A stretch of DNA of 11,058 nt from positions 1 through 11,058 of the forward strand of contig JAGRHM010000297.1 of assembly GCA_020445005.1 (NCBI GenBank), read 5' to 3'. This DNA comes from Candidatus Competibacteraceae bacterium. Its GTDB lineage: Bacteria > Pseudomonadota > Gammaproteobacteria > Competibacterales > Competibacteraceae. This document shows positions 1 to 6,465 of the stretch, piece by piece. Numbering within the stretch: position 1 is the stretch's first letter; the number at the start of each line of letters is the position of its first letter. The translations under genes were made by a program, and so were the position numbers. The notes below the pieces were generated by a model. It searched no databases and was not told the origin of the DNA. It saw nothing but the letters and a program-made list of their open reading frames with translations.

Positions 1-2330
1 CGCTGGGCGATGTGGATGGCGATGGCGATCTCGATCTCGTCGCGGGTAACAATACCAGCCAGGCGAACCGGGTGTGGCTCAACAACGGCTTGGGAACATT
101 CAGCGACTCCGGACAGACTTTGGGTGCTTTTGTTACTCTCAGCGTGGCGCTGGACGACGTGGATGGGGATGGCGACCTTGATCTCATCGAAGGCAACAGC
201 GGCAGCGCCAACCGGGTGTGGTTCAACAACGGTCTTGGAACGTTCAGTGACTCCGGACAGACTCTGGGCAATCACGACACACACAGCGTGGCGTTGGGCG
301 ACGTGGACCGCGATGGCGACCTCGACCTCGTCGAGGGCAATTATCAACAGGCGAATCAGGTGTGGCTGAATAATGGTCTGGGAACATTCAATGACTCTGG
401 CCAGACCCTGGGCAACTACTGGACCCAGGGTCTGGCGCTCGGTGATGTGGATGGCGACGGCGATCTGGACTTGGTCGAAGGGAACGAGGGACAAGCCAAC
501 CGGGTATGGTTGAATCCAAAGACTAGCCAGACGATTAGCGCGATCACTTTCAACCCCACTGCTTTAAGCGTGGGTGGCGCGACCACAGCCAGCGCTACAG
601 CGACCTCTGGCCTGCCTGTCACCTTCAGCAGCCAGACCACCAGCACTTGCACGGTCAGCGGGATCACCGGCAGCACCGTCACCGGCGTTACTGAAGGAAC
701 CTGCACCATCGCCGCCAATCAAGCTGGCAACGCGACCTACAATCCAGCCCCACAGGTGACGCAAAATCTCGCGGTTAACAAGATTAATCAGACCATCGGC
801 GCGATTACCTTTAGCCCTACCACCCTGACCATCGGCGGTACCACTACGGCCAGCGCTACCGCCACTTCCAACCTGCCGGTGACCTTCAGCAGCCAAACGA
901 CAGGCATTTGCACCGTGAACGGCAGCATCGTCACCGCCGTTACTGAAGGAACCTGCATCGTGGCCGCCGATCAGGCTGGCAACGCGACGTATAACGCTGC
1001 CGCCCAGGTTACCCAGAGTATTGGCGTGGGCAAGATCGGCCAGACCATTAGCACAATCACTTTCAATCCCACCACGCTGATCGTTAATGGCCTGACCACC
1101 GTTAGCGCTACGGCGACCTCCGGGTTACCGGTGACCTTTACTAGCCAGACCACGGGAGTTTGCACGGTCGCCGGTAGCGCCGTCACCGGCGTTACTGAGG
1201 GAACCTGTATCGTCGCCGCCGATCAGGCTGGCGACGCGACGTATAACGCTGCCGCCCAGGTTACCCAGAGCATTGGCGTGGGCAAGATTGTCTACACGGT
1301 TACCCCAGTCGCTGGCACTGGTGGCGTCTTGCAACCCGCCACCCCGCAAACAGTCAGCGATGGCTCCGTAGCCACCTTCACCGTCACCCCGAACAGCGGC
1401 TACCAAACCGGCGCTGTCACTGGTTGCAATGGCACCTTGATTGGCAATCGCTACACCACTGGCGCAATCACTGGCGACTGCACGATCAGCGCGACGTTTC
1501 ACCTGATCGTCTCGCCGCCGCCCCCACCGGCCGCCCCCTCCCGGCTGCTCAATTTGTCCAGTCGCGGCTGGGTTGGCCCGGGCGATGCCTTGGTGATCGA
1601 CGGCTTCATTCTCGGCGGCGGCGACGCCGCCCGTCCGGTCATCGTGCGCGCCCTCGGTCCCACTTTAGCCAATGCCGGTCTGCCCACCCCGCTGGCCAAC
1701 CCGCGCCTGCGCGTCACCACGGTCACCGGCGAACCCATCGCCGACAACGATGATTGGATGCAGGCCCCCAATGCTGCTGCCCTGGAGGCGCGCGGTTACG
1801 CTCCGCCCGACCCCCACGAAGCGGCCCTGCTCCTAACTTTGAAGCCCAATGTTCCTTACACTGTCCTGGTCGATGGGGTGGACTACACCACGGGCACGGC
1901 CTTGGTCGAAATCCTCGACCCGGAGGCTGGCATTCCCACCCCGCGCCTGGTCAACCTCTCAGCGCGCGGTTGGGTCGGAATCAATGACGACCTGCTCATC
2001 GGCGGATTGATCCTTGGCGGCGGCGCAGCCCCGCGCCAAATCCTGGTGCGCGTCCTCGGCCCCACCTTGGCGGAAGCGCAACTGGCCGACACCTTGGCCA
2101 ACCCGCAGATTACTCTGACCACCTTGGACGGGCGGGTGCTGGCCGAGAACGATGACTGGAATCAGAGCGCCCAGGCGGCGGCGATTGCTGCTACGGGTCT
2201 GGCTCCGCCCGATCCTCGCGAACCAGCGTTGCTGCTCACCCTCGACCCGAACACGCCCTACACCGTGCTGGTGCGCGGCGTGGATGGAACTACCGGCTTA
2301 GTGTTGCTGGAAATCCTGGAATTACCCTGA
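1..2330 (+). CDS. FG-GAP/VCBS and Ig-like repeat surface protein, 3' part (start lies upstream of window)
   Basis: The reading frame is already open at the left edge (first whole codon at 3) and enters in the middle of an FG-GAP repeat, so the true start and any signal peptide are outside; the GTG at 12 is not a start. In order the protein shows four FG-GAP/VCBS calcium-loop repeats (motif DVDGDGDLDL, codons at about 3-520), three Ig-like repeats starting QTI (528-1289), one YTVTP-type repeat with two Cys (about 1290-1500), a proline-rich linker (about 1515-1541), and two 134-residue C-terminal modules (1542-2327). It ends with TGA. FG-GAP repeats form beta-propellers that bind Ca2+ and are typical of secreted or surface proteins that bind ligands or carbohydrate. 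No enzyme motif, LPXTG or PEP-CTERM signal is visible at the end. Composition is GC-rich, unlike the right side of the window. Family assignment is firm; function is unknown. Confidence 0.9.
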   Translation, partial: LGDVDGDGDLDLVAGNNTSQANRVWLNNGLGTFSDSGQTLGAFVTLSVALDDVDGDGDLDLIEGNSGSANRVWFNNGLGTFSDSGQTLGNHDTHSVALGDVDRDGDLDLVEGNYQQANQVWLNNGLGTFNDSGQTLGNYWTQGLALGDVDGDGDLDLVEGNEGQANRVWLNPKTSQTISAITFNPTALSVGGATTASATATSGLPVTFSSQTTSTCTVSGITGSTVTGVTEGTCTIAANQAGNATYNPAPQVTQNLAVNKINQTIGAITFSPTTLTIGGTTTASATATSNLPVTFSSQTTGICTVNGSIVTAVTEGTCIVAADQAGNATYNAAAQVTQSIGVGKIGQTISTITFNPTTLIVNGLTTVSATATSGLPVTFTSQTTGVCTVAGSAVTGVTEGTCIVAADQAGDATYNAAAQVTQSIGVGKIVYTVTPVAGTGGVLQPATPQTVSDGSVATFTVTPNSGYQTGAVTGCNGTLIGNRYTTGAITGDCTISATFHLIVSPPPPPAAPSRLLNLSSRGWVGPGDALVIDGFILGGGDAARPVIVRALGPTLANAGLPTPLANPRLRVTTVTGEPIADNDDWMQAPNAAALEARGYAPPDPHEAALLLTLKPNVPYTVLVDGVDYTTGTALVEILDPEAGIPTPRLVNLSARGWVGINDDLLIGGLILGGGAAPRQILVRVLGPTLAEAQLADTLANPQITLTTLDGRVLAENDDWNQSAQAAAIAATGLAPPDPREPALLLTLDPNTPYTVLVRGVDGTTGLVLLEILELP
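3..521 (+). repeat. Four tandem FG-GAP/VCBS coding repeats, period 48-49 codons
   Basis: The LGDVDGDGDLDL-type motif recurs with its first codon at 3, 150, 294 and 438, giving spacings of 147, 144 and 144 bases. Each unit continues with a conserved N-RVW-NNGLGTFSDSGQTLG stretch; the fourth breaks off after RVWLN. The Asp-rich DxDxDxDLDL loop is the calcium-binding signature of the family. More units probably lie upstream of the window. Confidence 0.9.
939..1036 (+). repeat. 98-base direct repeat, copy A
   Basis: This stretch matches 1191-1288 over 98 bases without gaps and with five substitutions that I count by eye. It encodes the VTEGTCIVAADQAGNATYN part of Ig-like unit 2 and its closing linker. 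Neighbouring parts of the same repeat units are more diverged, so this block was probably copied or converted recently. Confidence 0.85.
1191..1288 (+). repeat. 98-base direct repeat, copy B
   Basis: Partner of the block at 939-1036 with the same length and five differences; four lie in its first half and one near the end. It encodes the closing part of Ig-like unit 3. Confidence 0.85.
1542..2327 (+). repeat. Duplicated 134-residue C-terminal module
   Basis: Two copies start at 1542 and 1944 (period 402 bases). Both carry RL-NLS-RGWVG near the start, then an ILGGG segment, (V/I)RxLGPTLA, a PLANP or TLANP segment, ENDDW or DNDDW, APPDP-E-ALLLTL-PN-PYTVLV-GVD-TTG, and a final LEIL or VEIL. The copies have diverged clearly at the DNA level, so this duplication is older than the 98-base one. 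I recognise this as a recurrent C-terminal module of exported repeat proteins but cannot give its function. Confidence 0.87.
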
Positions 2331-2357
2331 ATATAGGGAATCCCTTTTCACCCTCGT

Positions 2358-2380
2358 CCCTCTCTCTTACTAGGAGAGGG
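2358..2380. terminator. GC-rich hairpin between convergent genes; possible bidirectional terminator or dispersed repeat
   Basis: A perfect 7-bp stem (CCCTCTC at 2358-2364, GAGAGGG at 2374-2380) encloses a 9-base loop. It sits between the stop of the FG-GAP gene at 2330 and the stop of the minus-strand glycosyltransferase at 2401, where a terminator for both would be expected. No T run follows on either strand, so it is not a standard intrinsic terminator. The CCCTC/GAGGG pattern is also typical of small dispersed intergenic repeats. Confidence 0.4.
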
Positions 2381-2400
2381 GAATTCAGGCGTGTCTTCAA

Positions 2401-4713
2401 TTAGGAAGTGAAATGGACATGCCGTATTCCGCTTTCCACAACCGGTACAGTCTTCATCATCTTGTTATATGGGTTGGCAACTTCCCGCACGAGGCCACAG
2501 ACCTCCATCGGTTTACCGGACATTCCCTCGGGTATCGCAAGCCGTGCTTCTGGGTGGGACGCATACCCTAGCACTTGCGCCTTAATACCGGCCGCCATCA
2601 GATAAAAGGCGTATTCCAAATCACCGTGAAAACACCGGGAATTGGCGACGCTACGGGCGATGACGACATTGCCTTCGCGCGTCGCGCTGACCGCTAGGAG
2701 CGGTTGACCGAGTGGAGACAATGATGCTGTGTTAACAGGCGAACATCCGTTGTTTACCCGGTTTGCATCCTGGAATGCAAAGATCTCTTTAATGATTTTG
2801 GCAGGGCGATATAGTTCGCCGCGACAAACGAATGCAATACGGGTTTTTTCATAGTAGACCGGGTCGCGCAGAAATAACCTGATTAAATGGATACACTCTT
2901 CCGAGGTAGTGAATTGAGGTAGATCGTTGCCAAAGATCAAGGAAGCCGGTGGGTTTTTTTCGCTAACACACAAGGCTCCACAAAAAGCGGCTTCCAAAAT
3001 TCGTCCCTTAAACTGGTAATAGGCAGCGCCACTAATATTAGAAGATTCAGAAAAGTTTAATACGATTTTTGAGCGGCGAAGGTATTCGCATAGTTCAGGG
3101 ATGGATAAGGATCTCTTTTGATCTCCAACATAAGTGACGGAGAATCCAGCCGCCTCTATCCTATAAAGATAATCACTTCTTCCTCCTTTATGGAGTTCAC
3201 CATAAAACAGTATATCAATGTCTCGATAATTGTTTTTATAAAAATACCATTTTTCATGCCCCTCAAGCGGAAGGAAAACTGCTGGCATATTGAGCTCTTG
3301 GTATTTTATCGCGCTTAAGGGGCAAGCGGTAAGTATCAACTCAAAAGGAGCGCTTTTGAGAAAATGCAAATTTTCATTTCGGAAAACAACATCATCGAAT
3401 AGCAAAGGATAAATTTTTCGGCATTGAATTTTCTTATAAAGATCGATAAATTCGCGGTGAAGTTTGGTATATTGTTTGTGTAGTCTTTCCACTCCCAGAA
3501 AAATAACCGAAATTTCTTCCCGAGCTACCACGTCATTAATAAAAAAGGATAAATGATGAATGCCGTCTAGTTTGTTCGCTAATTCAGTCAAATAAAAGAC
3601 CTGGCGAATATCAAAAGTCTCGCTCAGAGAAGAGAGTAAATGATCCTCCCACAGCGGCTTGATCGACAAACACACCAAAGCTTTTGCCTTTCCTTTGGCA
3701 GGAATCCCTACATAACGGCTTTCCATATTCCAATGTCTGGACTCGGTAACGGATTCCTCGTCCAGCTTAACGCCAAGCTGAGCCAATTTTTCCTCGGTCA
3801 GCGAGGCTCTCATCAAGGACGCCATCAGATGCTCCATCGGACGCGCTCTAGCGAATGCGGCCAGGGCGCTTTCAGCGCGCTCACTGAAGTGGCCTTGGGA
3901 CAAACTGATGATGGCGTCATTAACAATATTGCTGGAATACTCTATGTAGGCGTCCAGATCGCATGAGTAATGACAGCGTTCGCTTAACAACAGCGAAGCG
4001 TTGTTCAAATGATAGTGAAAACGGCTATTTGATGGGTATAACCAACCCACATGTTGCCGTAAATTCAGCGCAATTCGAGTGCGAGATAGTAATTGCTCTC
4101 GATGAAAGTGCGCAGTCATGGCCGTCGCTGCATGAACCCGGTATCCCCGGCTTTCCAAATCCGCAAGGATTTGCCGTCGATAAGGCGTCAGGCTACCGGT
4201 GAACAGAAAGTCGATATCGCGTTCGGCATCTGGACGCATAGCGACGCGACGAAAAGCCTTGAGATATCCATGCGGCAAATACTCGACGCGACAGCCGGGC
4301 AGGGCCTCTTGATACACGGGAACCTGATGTTCGGAAAGGTGCCAAATAGCAAGAGCAGATCTACTCAGGCGCAGGAAGTTATGGCAGCGTTTCACCCAAT
4401 AAGCTGAATTGTCATAGTGTATGTCTTTGGTTAAATCCGACGCAGATCTTCTGAAATCGTTAAAGGTGCTACCGGTCAGAAACTCGGTAGCGACAATAAT
4501 GAAATCCGTTCCTTGATCGGCAAGTTGCAATACTTTTTCGGTAAACTGATCATTAAAATTCTCCAGCATAATATTCAGATAGCCAGGCGTTAATTCCCGT
4601 TCAATATCTGCCCGATAACCTGCGCCTTGCAGGCCCCAGAGCATCATGAGCAAGGTATCGGCTATATGAATGCCCGTGTCATGATTTTCATAGACGATCT
4701 TAATCGCTTGCAT
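2401..4713 (-). CDS. Tandem CgeB-like glycosyltransferase (two GT units plus C-terminal tail)
   Basis: 770 residues. Residues 1-310 look like a CgeB / glycosyltransferase group 1-like unit, with an LPHG segment near 146-149, DIDFLFTGSL from 166 and SRTRIALNL at 210-218. Residues about 340-640 repeat the plan: FLPLEG near 480, DIDILFYGEL from 498, RRSKIVLNF at 546-554, then a GRILEAAFCGALCVSE segment from about 570 that is typical of the nucleotide-sugar binding half of GT-B enzymes. Residues about 655-770 form a separate tail of beta-strand character that I do not recognise. No membrane helix or signal peptide is seen, so it is probably cytosolic and would transfer sugars from nucleotide donors. 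The ATG at 4713 has no clear ribosome binding site, but the protein begins in a normal GT-B first strand (KIVYENH). It lies 43 bases after the epimerase and is the last gene of the cluster. Base composition changes sharply inside the gene (see findings). Fold class is fairly sure; substrate is unknown. Confidence 0.8.
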   Translation of the reverse strand: MQAIKIVYENHDTGIHIADTLLMMLWGLQGAGYRADIERELTPGYLNIMLENFNDQFTEKVLQLADQGTDFIIVATEFLTGSTFNDFRRSASDLTKDIHYDNSAYWVKRCHNFLRLSRSALAIWHLSEHQVPVYQEALPGCRVEYLPHGYLKAFRRVAMRPDAERDIDFLFTGSLTPYRRQILADLESRGYRVHAATAMTAHFHREQLLSRTRIALNLRQHVGWLYPSNSRFHYHLNNASLLLSERCHYSCDLDAYIEYSSNIVNDAIISLSQGHFSERAESALAAFARARPMEHLMASLMRASLTEEKLAQLGVKLDEESVTESRHWNMESRYVGIPAKGKAKALVCLSIKPLWEDHLLSSLSETFDIRQVFYLTELANKLDGIHHLSFFINDVVAREEISVIFLGVERLHKQYTKLHREFIDLYKKIQCRKIYPLLFDDVVFRNENLHFLKSAPFELILTACPLSAIKYQELNMPAVFLPLEGHEKWYFYKNNYRDIDILFYGELHKGGRSDYLYRIEAAGFSVTYVGDQKRSLSIPELCEYLRRSKIVLNFSESSNISGAAYYQFKGRILEAAFCGALCVSEKNPPASLIFGNDLPQFTTSEECIHLIRLFLRDPVYYEKTRIAFVCRGELYRPAKIIKEIFAFQDANRVNNGCSPVNTASLSPLGQPLLAVSATREGNVVIARSVANSRCFHGDLEYAFYLMAAGIKAQVLGYASHPEARLAIPEGMSGKPMEVCGLVREVANPYNKMMKTVPVVESGIRHVHFTS

Positions 4714-4756
4714 CGAACTGATTACCGGTTGAGCAAATTTTTTATACTAGCCCAAT

Positions 4757-5695
4757 TTATACATTGCTATAGCTATACTTGCGAATCATCGTATACCCTT
4801 TGATCAACTCCTGAATACCGTCATTCAGAGAGTAAGCCGGATGAAAACCGGTCATCTCAACTTTAGCGTTTGAAACGATATAATTGCGCTGATCAGGATC
4901 CTGTCCAATTGGCGCTTCTAGAAAAACAAAGTCGGGTATATAACATTGGATACGTTGACAAAGCCCCAGCTTGGACAAATTGACGTTGGACAGTCCAACA
5001 TTATAGATCTGTCCGCGCATCGCTTCGAACCGCTCCAACCCGTGCAAAAAAACCCGGGTTACATCGCGCACATGCAGATAATTACGTTTAAAGTGCGCCT
5101 CGAACAGCACCAGGGCGCGGTCGGTGACCGCCCGATAGGTAAAGTCGTTCACCAGCAGATCCATCCGCATGCGCGGTGACATGCCAAAGACCGTCGCTAA
5201 GCGAAAGCTGATCGCGTTTTCATGTTGCAGCAACCGCTGCTCAATCTCCACCTTTTCCCGGGCGTACTGGGAAATCGGGCGTAACGGCGATTCCTCAGTG
5301 CAATCATGCTGTTCATCGCCGGTTCCATAAGCGCTGTTCGTCGTAGGCATCAACACCCGTTGCTGGGGCGACAGCCGATCAAGCATCATTCCAATGGCGT
5401 CAACATTTACCGAGCGCGCGCCAACCGGGTCCCGAGCGCACGCCGGTGCGCCGACAATCGCCGCCAGAGGGATCACGACATCGGCCATAGCCAGTAACGG
5501 GCGCAACGTCGATTCCGCACGGATATCGCCGTTGACCACAGTAAAAGCGGGATGCGTACAGACCGCGGCCAGACTGTTTTGACGATAGAGAAAATTATCC
5601 AGCACCAGTACGCGGTGCCCCTGCCCCAACAGTTCCGGAACCAGAATGGAACCCAGATAACCAGCGCCGCCGGTGACGAGAATAGTGTCGCTCAT
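4757..5695 (-). CDS. NAD-dependent sugar-nucleotide epimerase/dehydratase (extended SDR)
   Basis: 312 residues, a normal length for the extended short-chain dehydrogenase family acting on nucleotide sugars. Visible motifs: the Rossmann glycine motif TGGAGYLGS at 8-16, an acidic Asp at 33 after strand 2 (NAD-type), LAAIVGAP at 77-84, the catalytic set Ser121 (TTNSAYG), Tyr144 and Lys148 (YAREK), and RNYLHVRDV at 204-212, which matches the usual substrate-domain segment. The start is well supported: the ATG overlaps the stop of the upstream nucleotidyltransferase as ATGA, and GGAGGA lies 11 bases ahead. Translational coupling is likely. It probably epimerises, dehydrates or reduces the sugar nucleotide made by that neighbour. 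The exact reaction (4-epimerase, 4,6-dehydratase or 4-reductase) cannot be told from sequence reading. Confidence 0.88.
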   Translation of the reverse strand: MSDTILVTGGAGYLGSILVPELLGQGHRVLVLDNFLYRQNSLAAVCTHPAFTVVNGDIRAESTLRPLLAMADVVIPLAAIVGAPACARDPVGARSVNVDAIGMMLDRLSPQQRVLMPTTNSAYGTGDEQHDCTEESPLRPISQYAREKVEIEQRLLQHENAISFRLATVFGMSPRMRMDLLVNDFTYRAVTDRALVLFEAHFKRNYLHVRDVTRVFLHGLERFEAMRGQIYNVGLSNVNLSKLGLCQRIQCYIPDFVFLEAPIGQDPDQRNYIVSNAKVEMTGFHPAYSLNDGIQELIKGYTMIRKYSYSNV

Positions 5696-6456
5696 GGACT
5701 GAATATTCCTCCAATAGGACCTGGATACGTCTGAGTAGCTTGTATCGTCCAGGGACGTTGAGGTAACAGTTCCCTGGCCCGCCGGTAATCTTCCGGAATC
5801 CCGATGTCAATGAAGAAAGCATCGGTGCGAAAGGCGAACACCATTCGCCCCGCCGCCAGCCAGCCCGGAATCAATTCCTGTTCCAGGGAACTCGGATGCA
5901 GCGGTTCACTAGCCAAATGACGTTCCAGCAAATACACTCCCCCGTTAATCCAGCCTTTTCCCGCTGCGCCATTTGCGTTGAACTGGACAATGCAACCGGT
6001 AGAGTCCAGAGCTAGGGCGCCAAAGCGCGCGTTATTCAACTGGCAACGACAGGCCAGCGTCAGGTCGGCGCAGTGCTTGCGGTGAGCGGCCCGCATAGCG
6101 CAGGCGTCGACGGCAAACAGGGTGTCGCCGTTGATGACCCAGACCGGATCCTCACTCCGGTCCAGCCGTTGCAGGGCTTGGAGCAAGGCTCCGCCCGTGC
6201 CTAGCGGCGTTGATTCTACCGCATAGTCGATCCGTGCACCCCGATAGTCGTTACCTAGTTGCTCAGCAATCATTTGCCAGCGATAGCCCACAGCTAGGAT
6301 GAAGCGACAAATACCCTGCTCGATCCAGAAATCCAGCAAGTGGGTCAGGAAGGGTCGCCCGGCAATGTTCGCCAAGGGTTTGGGTCGATCCGCAACCAGC
6401 GGACGCAGGCGCCGACCCTGACCTCCCGCCAACACGACTGCGGTTTGGACGTCCAT
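5692..6456 (-). CDS. Sugar-1-phosphate nucleotidyltransferase (HddC/RfbA-like)
   Basis: 254 residues from the ATG at 6456; a TTG directly in front at 6459 is a less likely start. The N-terminal LAGGQGRRLRPL (9-20) with RPKPLANIAGRPFL (24-37) is the signature of nucleotidyl transferases that join NTP and a sugar 1-phosphate. Further hallmarks are GTGG at 86-89, the metal-binding NGD at 109-111, INGGVYLL at 170-177 and FIDIGIPEDYRRA at 215-227. Length and the PEDY-RA ending resemble GDP-heptose pyrophosphorylase HddC and mannose-1-phosphate guanylyltransferases, but base and sugar specificity cannot be read off. The start lies 9 bases after the sulfotransferase stop, and the end overlaps the SDR start by four bases (ATGA). 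Together the two enzymes form a sugar-nucleotide pair. The usual heptose partners (isomerase, kinase, phosphatase) are not in the window. Confidence 0.87.
   Translation of the reverse strand: MDVQTAVVLAGGQGRRLRPLVADRPKPLANIAGRPFLTHLLDFWIEQGICRFILAVGYRWQMIAEQLGNDYRGARIDYAVESTPLGTGGALLQALQRLDRSEDPVWVINGDTLFAVDACAMRAAHRKHCADLTLACRCQLNNARFGALALDSTGCIVQFNANGAAGKGWINGGVYLLERHLASEPLHPSSLEQELIPGWLAAGRMVFAFRTDAFFIDIGIPEDYRRARELLPQRPWTIQATQTYPGPIGGIFSP
5707..5712 (-). promoter_or_regulatory. Ribosome binding site of the SDR epimerase gene
   Basis: On the minus strand this reads GGAGGA, 11 bases before the ATG at 5695. It lies inside the end of the nucleotidyltransferase gene and fixes the start codon that forms the ATGA overlap. 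It is the clearest Shine-Dalgarno site in the window. Confidence 0.65.
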
Positions 6457-6465
6457 CAACGCCTG

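Larger units (their letters stand above)
528..1289 (+). repeat. Three tandem Ig-like coding repeats, about 84-87 codons each
   Basis: Units begin with QTI at 528, 789 and 1041 (spacings 261 and 252 bases). Each has the same order of segments: ITF-P-T, a TTASATATSGLPVTFSSQTT block, a CTV segment, VTEGTC, then NQAGNATYN or DQAGNATYN and a closing VTQ. Two Cys in each unit (CTV and EGTC) could form a disulfide, which fits export. The last parts of units 2 and 3 are nearly identical at the DNA level. Confidence 0.88.

Noticed and set aside
10..369. 119-residue frame overlapping the FG-GAP gene
   Set aside because: It is a shadow of the repeats: its periodic Trp/Ser/Arg content follows directly from the FG-GAP coding repeats in the true frame.
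6457..6459. TTG start for the nucleotidyltransferase
   Set aside because: An ATG follows immediately at 6456 and is the more likely start; the difference is one residue.
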